In this document: positions 10,601 to 20,060 of the stretch, one piece after another
Layout: the number at the start of each line of letters is the position of its first letter
Position numbering within the stretch: position 1 is the first letter of the stretch
Source: Ephydatia muelleri
Taxonomy: Eukaryota; Porifera; Demospongiae; Spongillida; Spongillidae
Direction: 5' to 3'
Assembly: GCA_013339895.1 (NCBI GenBank)
Contig: JABACO010000037.1
Span: 62,001-126,000 of the forward strand
DNA: 64,000 nt
Program-made: the position numbers and the translations under genes
Notes under the pieces: generated by a model
The model's input: only the letters and a program-made list of their open reading frames with translations
Databases searched by the model: none
Told to the model about the DNA's origin: nothing

Positions 10601-12903
10601 CGTTTGAAGTTTACATTCCAGCGCAGAAGTTGCCGTCACAGGCTAGTGTGCCTCTGTGCTTCTACCGCTCCCTTGTGAATGCTTCCTCTGCTCCCAACGA
10701 CACGTCCTTCCTCTGGACGCTCGACTCCACTGCCCCTCCACGCAACATTACCATCGGTGGCAAGCAATACTTTGTGTGCACGTTCACGCACCTAACGGAA
10801 TTTGTGATCGGATCCCTGCCACCCCCTGTCATTGCCACACCACTTCCGGCCATTGTAACAAGCACTTCAGTGAAAATAATATCTTCCTCTACAATGGTCA
10901 TATCCAAGACCCGAAAGGTCCCCACGTTCAATCCAACCACTCCTCCGCGCACTACAATTGTCACAGCTCAGGCAGATATAGTTACTCCAGCTGTGGGATC
11001 GATCATTCCTATCATCTTAATCATTGCAGCTGTGGTGGGAGTGGTGGTCACACTGTACATTGTTTGGAGAAAGAAGCACAAGGCTAACATCAAAATAACA
11101 CCAGTGGAAGCTCTAAAGACACAGTCTGAACCAATCACCAAGCCCAGCACTCCACTTCTGACTCCAGAGCAGTCAAAGGTTCCAATGGAGGTGATCAAGC
11201 TCACTGAAAGTGGGGAGAGGGTGAAGGTTGGAACGCTGAACGTCCTCCCCTCAATCCGTCTCAGAGAGCTTCGACAGCAGATCATGGAAGATCTGGACGC
11301 CTTCAAGGGTAAGCCATTCTACCTTATGACAAAGCAGCTCTGTGACATCGAGCCGGCTGCTGAGCAGCAGATGTTTGTAAGTCTGGTGTTTGGTACAAAG
11401 TTCATCTTCGTCAGGGAGGTGTCCGACACAGATGAGTACGCCAGGCAGTTCTGCATCTGCGGGAAGGCAGCCCAGTTCCTGTGTACGGGGTGCACCTCCC
11501 AGGGGTACTGCAGCGAGGAGTGTCAGGGCATCCACTGGGAAAGCCAGCACCAGAAGGAGTGCAACGTGCTCTCTGAGAAGAGGCGGAGGAACGAGATTCT
11601 GCACCAGCATCGTCAGGTGAACATCGCGGGCTTGGCATCTGCTGCAACCACTCCTGGCCTCAAGAGCTCTACCACCGACTGGAAGAGCTTTTTGAAGGCA
11701 TCAAGACCACCATCTCAGGTGGCCATCAAGATATCCCCTGAGAAGGCTGATACCAGTTCTGCAGAAAAGTCAATTAATTCAGGTCCTGCCACGTCACCTT
11801 TGCCACAGCATATGAACACGTCTGAAGCGACTAAGTCCCCAGATGCACCACTTTTGCCCACCTCACTACAAGGCACTGCTTCCCCACTAATTACATCTAT
11901 GCCAGAGAAGACCTCGCATCAAATAACCCCTCATGAGCCTCAGGCTCCCACTGCCCATGGCAAGGATTTGCAGCAGCGTACTTTGCCTGAGCCTGCCTTG
12001 CCCCAGCGTGACATTATGTCACCAGCAGTGATTGTAGATGAGCCAAGACCTTCTGTGCTCTCACCGTTGCCACAGTGGCAAACAAACTTGGGTCATATGG
12101 AAGCAGCAAACAGACTGCCACAAGTCAAACCACTTGGATTAGGAGGCTCTAAACAATTTATTGCACCATTGGCCAAACCCCCATCATTTACGCTAAGGGC
12201 ACCTCTTCCAAAACCTCCATTCATATCCCCTGCCACCACCCCAGGAATCCGTCCTCCATTTTCGACTCAGACACCAGTTCCCAGACCAGTTTTGATGACC
12301 CCCGTTAGTATCACAGCAGGATTTGCAACTTCACCTTACCTGTCTCCATCTCCAAATGTGAGCTCCAACTTGCCTCTGCAGCAGAACCTGCCACTGTCTC
12401 CATTACCTCATCTCCAGTCTGCACCCAGAATTCAACCACAATCTTTGTTCGACATGAGCCCCGGGTTGTCTCCAACTCAAACTCAGCCCTTGTCGCCTTT
12501 GCCTCAGGCGTTCCCTGTGTCAAAAGTGCCACCGCAGCATGCCATGTTTGTCCCGGCGAAACCCCAGCAGCAGAAACGTCCCTCGGTGTTCTCTACGGAG
12601 TCACGGCTCATGGTCCAGTCCGTCGTCCCCGACGACCTCGCCATGTCGATGTCTTTGAATGCAAGTATGTTCAAAAAGGTGCGAGACGAGCCACTGCTGG
12701 AGTCGGAGGAAGAGGAAGAAGAAACCTCGGAGGAAGGTGATGAGGGCAATGAGGCTAAATTGAAGGACTCTGAGGATTCCTCTGATTCATCCGATGACGC
12801 AGCAGAAGGAGAGGAAGAGGACGCTAGTGTGCCAGCTGCTGCTCCACCTCCACTGCAACCAAAAAAGAAAACCAACTTAACAGGCGATAAATCTGTGAAT
12901 TAG
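1..12903 (+). CDS. Large single-pass adhesion receptor: cadherin / CGVCGG / IPT / REJ / GAIN-GPS ectodomain with cytoplasmic MYND finger (5' partial, 8 exons)
   Basis: Eight exons join in one frame with GT-AG introns: 1-1501, 1593-1696, 2153-2209, 2314-4094, 4438-4559, 5065-5905, 6470-8964, 9104-12903. This gives 3566 residues plus a TAG stop; the 5' end lies outside the window. Residues count from base 1. Cadherin repeats fill about 1-495, a Cys-rich stretch about 500-690, three W/RFVP beta repeats about 697-1310, Cys repeats about 1358-1600, IPT/TIG domains near 1602 and 1724, a REJ-like region about 1936-2450, a GAIN/GPS-like region about 2480-2870, the membrane span 2933-2955, a MYND finger 3084-3120, a Pro-rich linker, and an acidic tail about 3501-3553. 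REJ plus GPS is known from polycystin-1 and sea-urchin egg-jelly receptors, but those have many spans; this one has one. I infer cell-surface adhesion or signalling. Exon 3 may start at 2189 instead (12 residues shorter, better acceptor). Confidence 0.85.
1593..1696 (+). CDS. Exon 2: Cys-rich segment after the cadherin repeats
   Basis: The acceptor at 1591-1592 (ttctacag) and donor at 1697 (gtaagt) fit phases 1 to 0 exactly. The 35 residues hold four Cys in the pattern YC-x7-TC-x13-C-x3-YC. No named domain is recognised. Confidence 0.75.
1697..2152 (+). other. Intron 2 with G-rich tract
   Basis: The intron has a nearly pure G/T stretch at about 1778-1840 with several runs of four or more G, so it could form G-quadruplexes on the sense transcript. 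Nothing coding is seen in it. Confidence 0.6.
2153..2209 (+). CDS. Exon 3: microexon
   Basis: This is a 57-bp exon in phase 0 to 0 with donor gtaagc at 2210. A second acceptor, preceded by a better pyrimidine tract, would start the exon at 2189 and leave only 21 bp (YCQDPAL). Both keep the frame, so the start is uncertain by 12 residues. Confidence 0.55.
2314..4094 (+). CDS. Exon 4: Cys-rich region and first two W/RFVP beta repeats
   Basis: The first 135 or so residues are Cys-dense (CNVTNTC, CGGKC, CCQPGTYSC) and resemble furin-like or LDL-receptor-like Cys modules without fitting either cleanly. Two repeats follow. The first has GEWQYAL, ESLALVL, RLRFVRR and KLWDGNQDG (about residues 697-860). 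The second has GHWQVSW, TTLLL, LRFLP and QPWDGYW (from about 974). This pattern is common in large bacterial surface proteins. There are many N-glycosylation sequons. The donor at 4095 is in phase 2. Confidence 0.8.
4438..4559 (+). CDS. Exon 5: linker between beta repeats
   Basis: The acceptor follows ttttcag at 4437 and the donor is at 4560, just before a TG microsatellite. Phase 2 in and phase 1 out match both neighbours. The residues are Ser/Thr-rich and amphipathic (FRVVGTQMNVSTVTSRISLF), probably strands at the edge of a beta repeat. Confidence 0.7.
4583..4690 (+). repeat. TG microsatellite in intron 5
   Basis: This is an interrupted (TG)n array inside the intron that follows exon 5. 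The six-frame translations here (poly Val-Cys or Thr-His) come only from the repeat. Confidence 0.9.
5065..5905 (+). CDS. Exon 6: third W/RFVP beta repeat and start of CGVCGG Cys repeats
   Basis: The third repeat (from about residue 1225) is the clearest: GVWQYH, DTRALLLRGSDRIRFVP and ITAKAWDMTLG. From residue 1358 come Cys repeats of the type CDG-x-CCMCGGNGSQCTGCDG and DSCGVCGGGDRSCRGCD. These are short disulfide-rich units like those in ADAMTS-type and many protist surface proteins. The first 26 or so codons of open frame before 5065 are intronic, since the acceptor cacacag restores the phase. The donor at 5906 is in phase 2. Confidence 0.8.
5978..6007 (+). repeat. Poly-C tract in intron 6
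   Basis: A C-rich run is broken only by one or two other bases. Downstream, about 6208-6220 reads tggatccgcccct. This resembles the terminus of a common MITE type, so part of this 564-bp intron may be a decayed element. Confidence 0.6.
6470..8964 (+). CDS. Exon 7: CGVCGG repeats, two IPT/TIG domains and REJ-like region
   Basis: The exon starts after tttctgcag with DCMGICFGN and continues the Cys repeats to about residue 1600 (DNCGVCGGNDCGC). IPT/TIG 1 begins near residue 1602 (VSPGYTPQNGSTVFTVRGAGF pattern). IPT/TIG 2 begins near 1724 (MNPSDMEVGKAATVIIQGQGF pattern). From about 1936 (LNGPYSIPVCGQAKFSAAGS) the sequence looks like PKD/REJ modules: a W-D strand, then SLFLPARTLAENGSYVLTL, which is typical of REJ. 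The donor at 8965 is in phase 1. Confidence 0.8.
9104..12903 (+). CDS. Exon 8: REJ end, GAIN/GPS, transmembrane helix, MYND finger, acidic tail
   Basis: The remainder of the REJ-like part has LILAPSTLSPGLAYTF. A helical GAIN-like stretch follows, then a GPS-like motif: one Cys at residue 2819, Trp, and VCTFTHLTEF with H-L-T at 2863-2865. The span is 2933-2955, followed by RKKHK (stop-transfer). Residues about 2995-3075 form a compact alpha/beta-looking segment. The MYND finger at 3084-3120 has all metal ligands in the order C-x2-C, C-x2-C, C-x3-C, H-x3-C. The last 440 or so residues are low complexity: Pro/Ser/Gln-rich, then Glu/Asp-rich, ending in PKKKTN. The whole intracellular side sits in a single exon. 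Confidence 0.85.
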
Positions 12904-13889
12904 TACTATGTAAACTTCCAGGAGTGACTTCATTGATGTGTCATTTCAATCTTTCTTTTGTTATAACAGTATGTAATTTAATTGGCATATTCAACATATT
13001 GTCCACTTCATGCGTGCATCTGCATTTCAGGTCCCACGCTTATGGGATTAGCTCCGTGGGCGTGGTTTTCGACCGAGCGTTTAAAAAGGATAACGAAGGG
13101 TTGCCTTTGCTTGCCCGCTGGCATATAATCTATTAACTACACGTAAAATATGTACATACAACGTACACATCGTTGCACGGTGCCGTTGTAGTGGAGTGAC
13201 AATTCGACACTTCAAATCCGCCATTTAATTGGTTCTCCTTATTCTTTTTCTCCTTCACTTCATCACATGTAACTCGCAGTAGGGCAGGGGTGGATTTAGG
13301 GGGGGGGGGGGGGGGGTCCAGGGGGTCCGGACCCTCCCTTTCCTATATGAAGAATGACGTAATGCATACTGTAATCTATGCAGCGTTCTGCATGTTACCG
13401 TCCTTGGATTTGCAAGATTTCACATCGTTCTAGCCAAGTGGGGTTTATATCGATCTAATTAAATCCTCCTACATGTGTATTAACGAAACATTTAATCGCG
13501 CTATCGATCGAATGGTGCGTGTGAGCAGGAATTGAGGTAAGCGATCAAAAGACGTGAATGGGATGGATCTCAGATTCTTTTCCTCAGAAAACAGATAGCT
13601 ATAGAGCTAAATAAACTAACAATACTAATATTATAGTAAAACATATATGAGTCGTTTATAGACCGACATGTAGCTGGTGCTTGGCCACGTGCACGCTTCG
13701 GTCACAAATTCACAAAAGCTTTGCGTCACGAATTTAATTGCTGAGCAGTAGGAACCATAGCATTGTGAAGAATGAAGAGTTTCTCGTCGCTATCCATGCA
13801 GGCTCTAGTAATCCGGATATCGCGTGATGTATATGTATTGGATAACACTGTGAATTTCATGCTAAATAAACGCAAAAGCAAAAAAGCGG
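12904..13889. other. 3' flank and intergenic region
   Basis: This is AT-rich sequence after the receptor stop. A G run at about 13300-13318 is preceded by ggggtggattta, which resembles a MITE end. An AATAAA-like hexamer is present near 13607 but lies far from the stop. No gene is recognised. Confidence 0.5.
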
Positions 13890-13993
13890 CTGGGGCTTCG
13901 CCCCAGACCCCACTGGGGGAGCTATCAGCGCTCCCCCAAAACCCCCTTGCTGTCACGGGAGGGGGCGCGCCCCCTCCCGTACCCTCCCCCAGT
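13889..13993. repeat. Cluster of three GC-rich hairpins
   Basis: Three perfect or near-perfect short inverted repeats follow one another: ctggggcttcgccccag, tgggggagc...gctccccca, and cgggagggggcgcgccccctcccg. The flanking DNA is AT-rich. The cluster ends a few bases before mobile element copy 1 and is absent beside copy 2. Such hairpins resemble palindromic elements in some organelle and microbial genomes; the origin here is unknown. Confidence 0.7.
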
Positions 13994-14548
13994 TTTGAAT
14001 CTGAACCTGCGGCAGCAGGTTCAATATAGGATTGATTGAGGATTGATGAATATCATTAAAAAAACTTCACTCGCGTCTGGAGGGACAACGGAGAAACGGA
14101 TCGCGTATCTCTTTGTCGCGATGGAACGAGAACTCAAAGATCTACATTTCTACGTTTGTTCCGTGTCATAAAACGGTGTGCTTTTAGAGAAACAAACGAA
14201 TTCCTTTTTCTCGTGCCCAGTCCCAAAATAATTCTTGGTCGTCTTCTTCTTCTTCTTCTTCCTTAGGAAGGTATAACTCGAGCTACGAACGGTTTTGAAT
14301 AACGGCAATAGCGCCAATATCTTTGGAATTCACCTGCGCGGTGCCCTTTAAGGTCATATAAAGACTACAGCGAGAAGTACCTCATGCGGTAGCAAGTTCT
14401 GTATAGGATATGAAGTTATTGCAGAAGTTTATTTGGTTTATTGTTGATTAATGAAGTTATTTTACAGCATGCAGTATAAATACTCCGACCTGCACGAAAT
14501 TTATTTGGTGTTCCTATCGCAGTTAAATACTTTGGCTAGTGAAGTTAA

Positions 14549-15150
14549 ATGCCTTCGCGTAATCGAAAGAAGAGATCTAAGCAACGAGCGGAATACCTTC
14601 AAAAGCAAGACGATATTTTATCACAAGAAAACAAGGCTAAAGCCCGAGCGCGCTACAAGGCCGATCCCGAAAAGAAGAAGGCCTCTGTACGCGACAGCTA
14701 CAAGGCCGATCCCGAAAAGAAGAAGGCCTCTGTACGCGACAGCTACAAGGCCGATCCCGAAAAGAAGAAGGCCTCTGTACGCGACAGCTACAAGGCCGAT
14801 CCCGAAAAGAAGAAGGCCTCTGTACGCGACAGCTACAAGGCCGATCCCGAAAAGAAGAAGGCCTCTGCACGCGACAGCTACAAGGCCGATCCCGAAAAGA
14901 AGAAGGCCTCTGTACGCGACAGCTACAACGCAGATATTGAATCTAAGCAATCTGCTAAAAGGCAGCGATATCAAGAGGACCTCGAGGAGAACCGCGCTGC
15001 TAAAAGGCAGAAATACGAGGACAATTCAGCTGCCATTAAGGCATCTGAAAGGAATCGGTATTGGAATGACCCCGCTGTCCGATTGGCTAAACGTGCTGCC
15101 GAGAGGAAGCGGTATCGCAGGGGTCACCGAACTACCACTACCACCCAAAG
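14549..15150 (+). CDS. Basic repeat protein of mobile element, first exon
   Basis: The ATG at 14549 opens a frame of about 200 codons to a good donor (aaag/gtatgt) at 15151. Without splicing it would read on to 15343 (264 aa). The protein starts MPSRNRKKRSK. It then has six 15-residue repeats (YKADPEKKKASVRDS type) and degenerate copies with the same period (NADIESKQSAKRQRY, EDNSAAIKASERNRY). It is very basic and charged, probably helical and nucleic-acid binding. An overlapping frame (14451-15158) is also open only because of the 45-bp period; I chose this frame for its family resemblance and its donor. No second exon is recognisable inside the element. Confidence 0.6.
14654..14923 (+). repeat. 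45-bp tandem repeat, 6 copies
   Basis: Six units of 45 bp start at 14654, 14699, 14744, 14789, 14834 and 14879. They are identical except for one base (tgcacg for tgtacg in unit 5). Because 45 is a multiple of three, several frames stay open through it. Confidence 0.95.
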
Positions 15151-15203
15151 GTATGTGATGGCATGTTGTATTGCACTAGCATTAAAAAGCTATAGGAAGA
15201 TGT

Positions 15204-15503
15204 GCATGCAACATACATGTATGTACAGCACGCATGTAAGGGATCTGCACAAAACCATTCACTTTACATGTAAAGCATGCATGGTGACCCAACTGTTGTG
15301 TACAGTCCTTTGTGACCTGTCTATTGAATATTGGGGTGTCTAATTTCTTTGAGTTTGGCATGTGATGTGCATGCAACATGTGTACAGCACGCATGTAAGG
15401 GATCTGCCATTCACTTCACATGAAAAGCATGCATGGTGACCCTACTGTTGTGTACAGTAGTCCTTTCTCCTTTGTGACCTGTCTATTGAATATTGGGGTG
15501 TTA
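15204..15503 (+). repeat. Tandem duplication, about 165 bp, in mobile element
   Basis: The block from gcatgcaacat to tattgaatattggggtgt occurs at about 15204-15342 and again at about 15369-15503. It differs by small indels. It is non-coding and lies after the ORF. Confidence 0.85.
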
Positions 15504-15587
15504 TCCTTAATCTGATGCACAAAAAGGCTTCCTTATCTGATGTACATGACACAATGGCAGCCCGCCTGCAACTGTGTATTAATTTTG

Positions 15588-15796
15588 TAACCTCCCTCCC
15601 TCCTTTCGTAAATTAAAATCAATTTATCACCACTTATAAAGACGCCAGAGGAAAAAACTTATGAAACAAGTAAATAAAAACATTCTCTAACGAGAAAGTT
15701 GTTGGTATATAGGATTGACCAATCGTGGTGTAAAAAGCACGGAAACAAGAGTGACAGAAATTTGACTGGAAAATTCAAAGAGGCCTATATTTAGCC
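15588..15796 (+). repeat. Direct repeat unit 1 at the 3' part of mobile element
   Basis: This 209-bp unit begins taacctccctccc and ends atatttagc. It is repeated at 15968-16175 with a few substitutions. The 170 bp between carry a Pro/Ala/Thr-coding-like GC-rich stretch that has no start codon. Confidence 0.9.
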
Positions 15797-15967
15797 CCAC
15801 CACCACTTCGCCTGCTGCCCCCCTGGCCGCTGCCACCACCACCCACATGGCTCCCATGGCCACAACGAGGCCGCCGCGCTAATAGAAGAGGGTGGAAACG
15901 AGGACAAGGCCGAACAATGAATAACATAAATAACTCGTATACTTATCATTTCTATTATTAAAATTTT

Positions 15968-16175
15968 TAACCTCCCTCCCTCCTTTCGTAAATTAAAATC
16001 AATTTATCACCACTTATAAAGACGCCAGAGGAAAAAACTTATGAAACAAGTAAATAAAAACATTCTCTAACGAGAAAGTTGTTGGTATATAGGATTGACC
16101 AATGGTGGTGTAAAAAGCATGGAAACAAGAGTGACAGAAATTTGACTGGAAAATTGAAATAGGCCTATATTTAGC
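15968..16175 (+). repeat. Direct repeat unit 2 at the 3' part of mobile element
   Basis: This is the second copy of the unit at 15588. Its last 129 bp (16047-16175) also form the left arm of the terminal palindrome. Confidence 0.9.
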
Positions 16176-16340
16176 ACACTAACGTTGTGACAGTACATGC
16201 CTGAGTAATGGGCTAAATATAGGCCTATTTCAATTTTCCAGTCAAATTTCTGTCACTCTTGTTTCCATGCTTTTTACACCACCATTGGTCAATCCTATAT
16301 ACCAACAACTTTCTCGTTAGAGAATGTTTTTATTTACTTG
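16047..16340. repeat. Terminal palindrome of mobile element (129-bp arms)
   Basis: The left arm 16047-16175 and right arm 16212-16340 are exact reverse complements by eye, separated by a 36-bp loop. The right arm ends the element (ttatttacttg). The same structure lies at 47751-48044 in copy 2. Confidence 0.95.
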
Positions 16341-16507
16341 TTATATATTTACGTCACCACAGCTAGTTAATGTCGGAACTTCGTGGCCTGGGTTGGTTTT
16401 CTTTTCACCTTAAATAGAAATAATAGGCGCTTATCCATGGTGGGGTGGGGTGAGAGGGTTTCTAACTGTCCCCTGCAATAAAATACAAACGGGAGGAGGG
16501 AAGTAGT

Positions 16508-16606
16508 AGTCTCGCAAGCCAGACGGACGTAGTTCGACGTGACCGTACTATTTTAGTGCTAGTCGTCATAGTACGGTTACATCTGGCTTGCCAAGTACGA
16601 GTCGTC
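16508..16606. repeat. Imperfect inverted repeat, MITE-like
   Basis: The left part gcaagccagacg ... gaccgtactat pairs with atagtacggttac atctggcttgc on the right, with mismatches. It looks like a short foldback element. No target duplication was determined. Confidence 0.55.
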
Positions 16607-16749
16607 CCCCCCCCCTTGCGATAAAATATGAGCAGGGGAAGGAGTCAGTCCGTCTTGCATAGGCCAAGTAAGTACAGGGCCGGGGTTGGGGGTGGCCAAT
16701 TATGGCGAGGCTGCCTAATCGTACATATGTATTAACATTTGGATGACGG

Positions 16750-17003
16750 GCCATCCCCCTGATAATTATTGCGCAATATGGTTACAACGAATGGAGATTC
16801 AAAGCTTCTGGTACAACGCTCCTCACAACGTCTTGCAAGGGTACCTCGCCCTGACTACACTTATGATGTAGTCGAAGCGGGGTACCCCTTCGACCCCAGC
16901 AATGGGTTATGTGGAACGTTGTACGCTTCCCCATATAGGGCCCCAGAAGTTTTGAATCTATTTTTTAACTTAGACGTTACGCGATAATTATCAGGGGGAT
17001 GGC
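16750..17003. mobile_element. MITE, 254 bp
   Basis: The terminal inverted repeats are gccatccccctgataattat at the left and its exact complement at the right (20 bp). The interior has a short open frame (16769-16987) with no resemblance to a transposase. Confidence 0.8.
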
Positions 17004-17440
17004 ACGTGATCCGAGTGTGGAGCCGAGTGAATAATTATGTATAAGTTGCAGGCTAAAGGCGATGTCAACTTCCACCCCGTCACGATAAAATCAGACACTA
17101 CTGGTTAAAATTTGTGCTTGTATGCTAAGCCTTGCTTTATGCTTTATTTTGTTTAAAAATCAGTTTTATTTACTTTGCTGCATGTAGATCCAGATGGTTG
17201 GGAGTGTATTTTTTAGGAGCAAAAAGTACACGTAACAGTATTCAAGTTCTTCGTCGTTTTCTGCTAGTCTGTATGCCTTCTTCCCAGTATTCATAATTTC
17301 TTTTTTGGTAATTTCTCCTCTTCCTGCACAGTTGTGAATTAGCTGTCATTCTCCACTATGTCAGCAATATTTCCTCAGTGGGGTTCCACTTGCATGAACT
17401 GAAATGGCTTAAACTGCAAGGGCTACTTGGCAATTGCACT
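17004..17440. other. Intergenic, nothing recognised
   Basis: AT-rich, with stops in all frames; no repeat partner was found in the window by eye. Confidence 0.4.
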
Positions 17441-18390
<950 letters not shown>

Positions 18391-19599
18391 CACTATTATC
18401 TATGGATACACGCACTACACACATCTACGTCACACACACCAGTGGGTGCCATCAGGGGGTGTATACTTATGGTAACTCTGAACATTGATAGCCTGCCTTT
18501 CTTTTCTTACGTACAGCCACCAAAAGGCTTCCATAGACTCCGCAACGTTTCTGGAGCTGGTCTCTGTGGTGTTACATTAAGGCTATGTGACCGAAGAAAG
18601 CAACGGAAGCCGCATTATTCATAGCACGTTTATTGTGTGATGAAACAAAAAGTATGACAGCATCTGAATGGTGTTTCTGTACACCTACTTGTGTGCAGTT
18701 TACGATGCGGCATACCAACCGTCTTGAGAATTTGTCTGTGCTTGGTACGATATCCGTGTATAAATTGGCTGCGCGTTATTAAGGGTTGCGATATGAAAAG
18801 TGCGCATATGGTATAGTCTCTACTACGACAATACACCAGTTAAATGGAGGGATCAACAGGTATTTGATGGTAAAATGAACAAGATACAGCTCTCTCAAAA
18901 AACGCCATTTTAATGAGGCCATGACGCAATGGTGGTTTACGGTATTGTCTAATTATGGACCCTTTTGTCCAGCCGCACAGGGCTGTGCTTAGTCGCTGTT
19001 TTTTATAACTATAACTACAAGTTATAAATTTGTATTACATGTTGGACGACGCCCAGCGCGGATTACATCAGCTGTAAGCGCCATTTTTTTCATCGTGAAT
19101 CAATTATGGGCGACAGAGACTTTTAAATTGTTAGGAAGGGACATATTAAGAGAAATAAATTATATTCAGCTGTCATAAAATACTAGAATGTATGAAGAGT
19201 AGTAATCCAATGGCGCAACTAGAAATATATTTATGTGTCAATAATTATTCTTTATGGAATATTGTAATGAGGTCAAAAAAATAACACATACTATACTTGT
19301 CTATGGAAAGCACTATTTTGCTTTTTGGAAGCGAAAAGTTCAATATAAAGGGATTTTTTTTACTGATTTGATACTGATTGAGATAGATCCGTTGGCGCAA
19401 GTGTTGTATCACCTCGGGCTGGTTAGTTTTTATCAAGTATAGTAATATTCCGTACAAAATCAATAGAACAATTCTTGAATATTACACAAAAGTAAAAAAC
19501 GGAACAATCAAACTAAAATCATATTTAAGCTTCGGTAAACATTAGCAACAGCATACAATCACAAATGACCAAAATTCTGACTTTCAAAGTTTCCGTTGA
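18391..19599. other. Intergenic, nothing recognised
   Basis: AT-rich single-copy-looking DNA with only short open frames. No motif, RNA gene or element end could be named. Confidence 0.4.
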
Positions 19600-19609
19600 C
19601 CGCTCATTT

Positions 19610-19815
19610 CTGGATATGCAAGGGGTGTTAGGTAACTTAGGTTTGAGGGGTGTTACAGCCCAGGGAGTGTTATTCAGCTGACATATATGCGTGTTGGCAG
19701 ACTATGCTAGGGTGTTAGCAGCATACCCCACTAATTATGGGGTGTTAGGACATTTTAATGGTGTGTTGTCACAACACTGAATTACCGCATTACACTCTAG
19801 TGTACGGGGTGCCCA
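19610..19815. repeat. Degenerate repeat rich in ggggtgtta motifs
   Basis: The motif ggggtgttag / ggggtgttac recurs several times over about 200 bp. A related block, partly in reverse (cacccaa, ggggtgtt, aacacccc), lies at about 26255-26430. Confidence 0.5.
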
Positions 19816-19837
19816 GCCTTGTTTGTAATTCATATCG

Positions 19838-19890
19838 AGAAATCGCCCATACATCGGTGGTCATCTTGCATTTTATTTCAAATTGAATTC
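19838..19890 (-). repeat. Fragment of interspersed repeat E
   Basis: On the minus strand it reads ttgaaataaaatgcaagatg then accgatgtatgggcgatttc. This matches the better copies ending at about 50340 and 55625. Confidence 0.7.
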
Positions 19891-19999
19891 TAAATTCTAA
19901 AATCTATGCTGTTATTTTTGCGGTGGCCCGGTAGGTCGCGGTTGTCATTACATACAAATTGCGGTTTTGCGGTCATGTATTGTCCCAATTTGCTGCAAC

Positions 20000-20060
20000 C
20001 CACAATTGCAGCCGCTGGAATTGCAGCCGCTGGAATTGCAGCAGCCCGGAAATCCTGTCG
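20000..20060 (+). repeat. Short tandem repeat ttgcagccgctggaa
   Basis: Two to three units of about 15 bp stand next to each other inside an otherwise unrecognised stretch (19891-20650). Confidence 0.6.

Larger units (their letters stand above)
13999..16340 (+). mobile_element. Mobile element copy 1 (2342 bp; Helitron-like suspected)
   Basis: The boundaries are set by comparison with the inverted copy at 47751-50092. The two match end to end with equal length, while the flanks differ. The left end is a 9-bp-arm hairpin (tgaacctgc / gcaggttca). The right end is a 129-bp perfect palindrome arm. No target duplication is visible. Taking the shared A before tctg, both copies sit as A/TC...CTTG/T, close to Helitron insertion habits, although the 3' CTRR is not met. 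The element encodes a Lys/Arg repeat protein of the kind found at the N-terminus of some animal Helitron or PIF1-type transposon proteins (memory-based). No transposase or helicase is present, so the element is probably non-autonomous. Confidence 0.8.

Noticed and set aside
14654-14923. Regular 45-bp repeats resembling a CRISPR array
   Set aside because: The units are contiguous with no unique spacers, code for protein repeats, and the genome is animal.
14451-15158. 235-codon frame overlapping the basic repeat ORF of the mobile element
   Set aside because: It stays open because the tandem unit is 45 bp. The other frame has the family-like repeats and the splice donor.
16769-16987. 72-codon open frame with a kinase-like look (TLYASPYRAPEVL)
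   Set aside because: It is inside the 254-bp MITE. Only one short kinase-like motif occurs, and no other kinase element is present.
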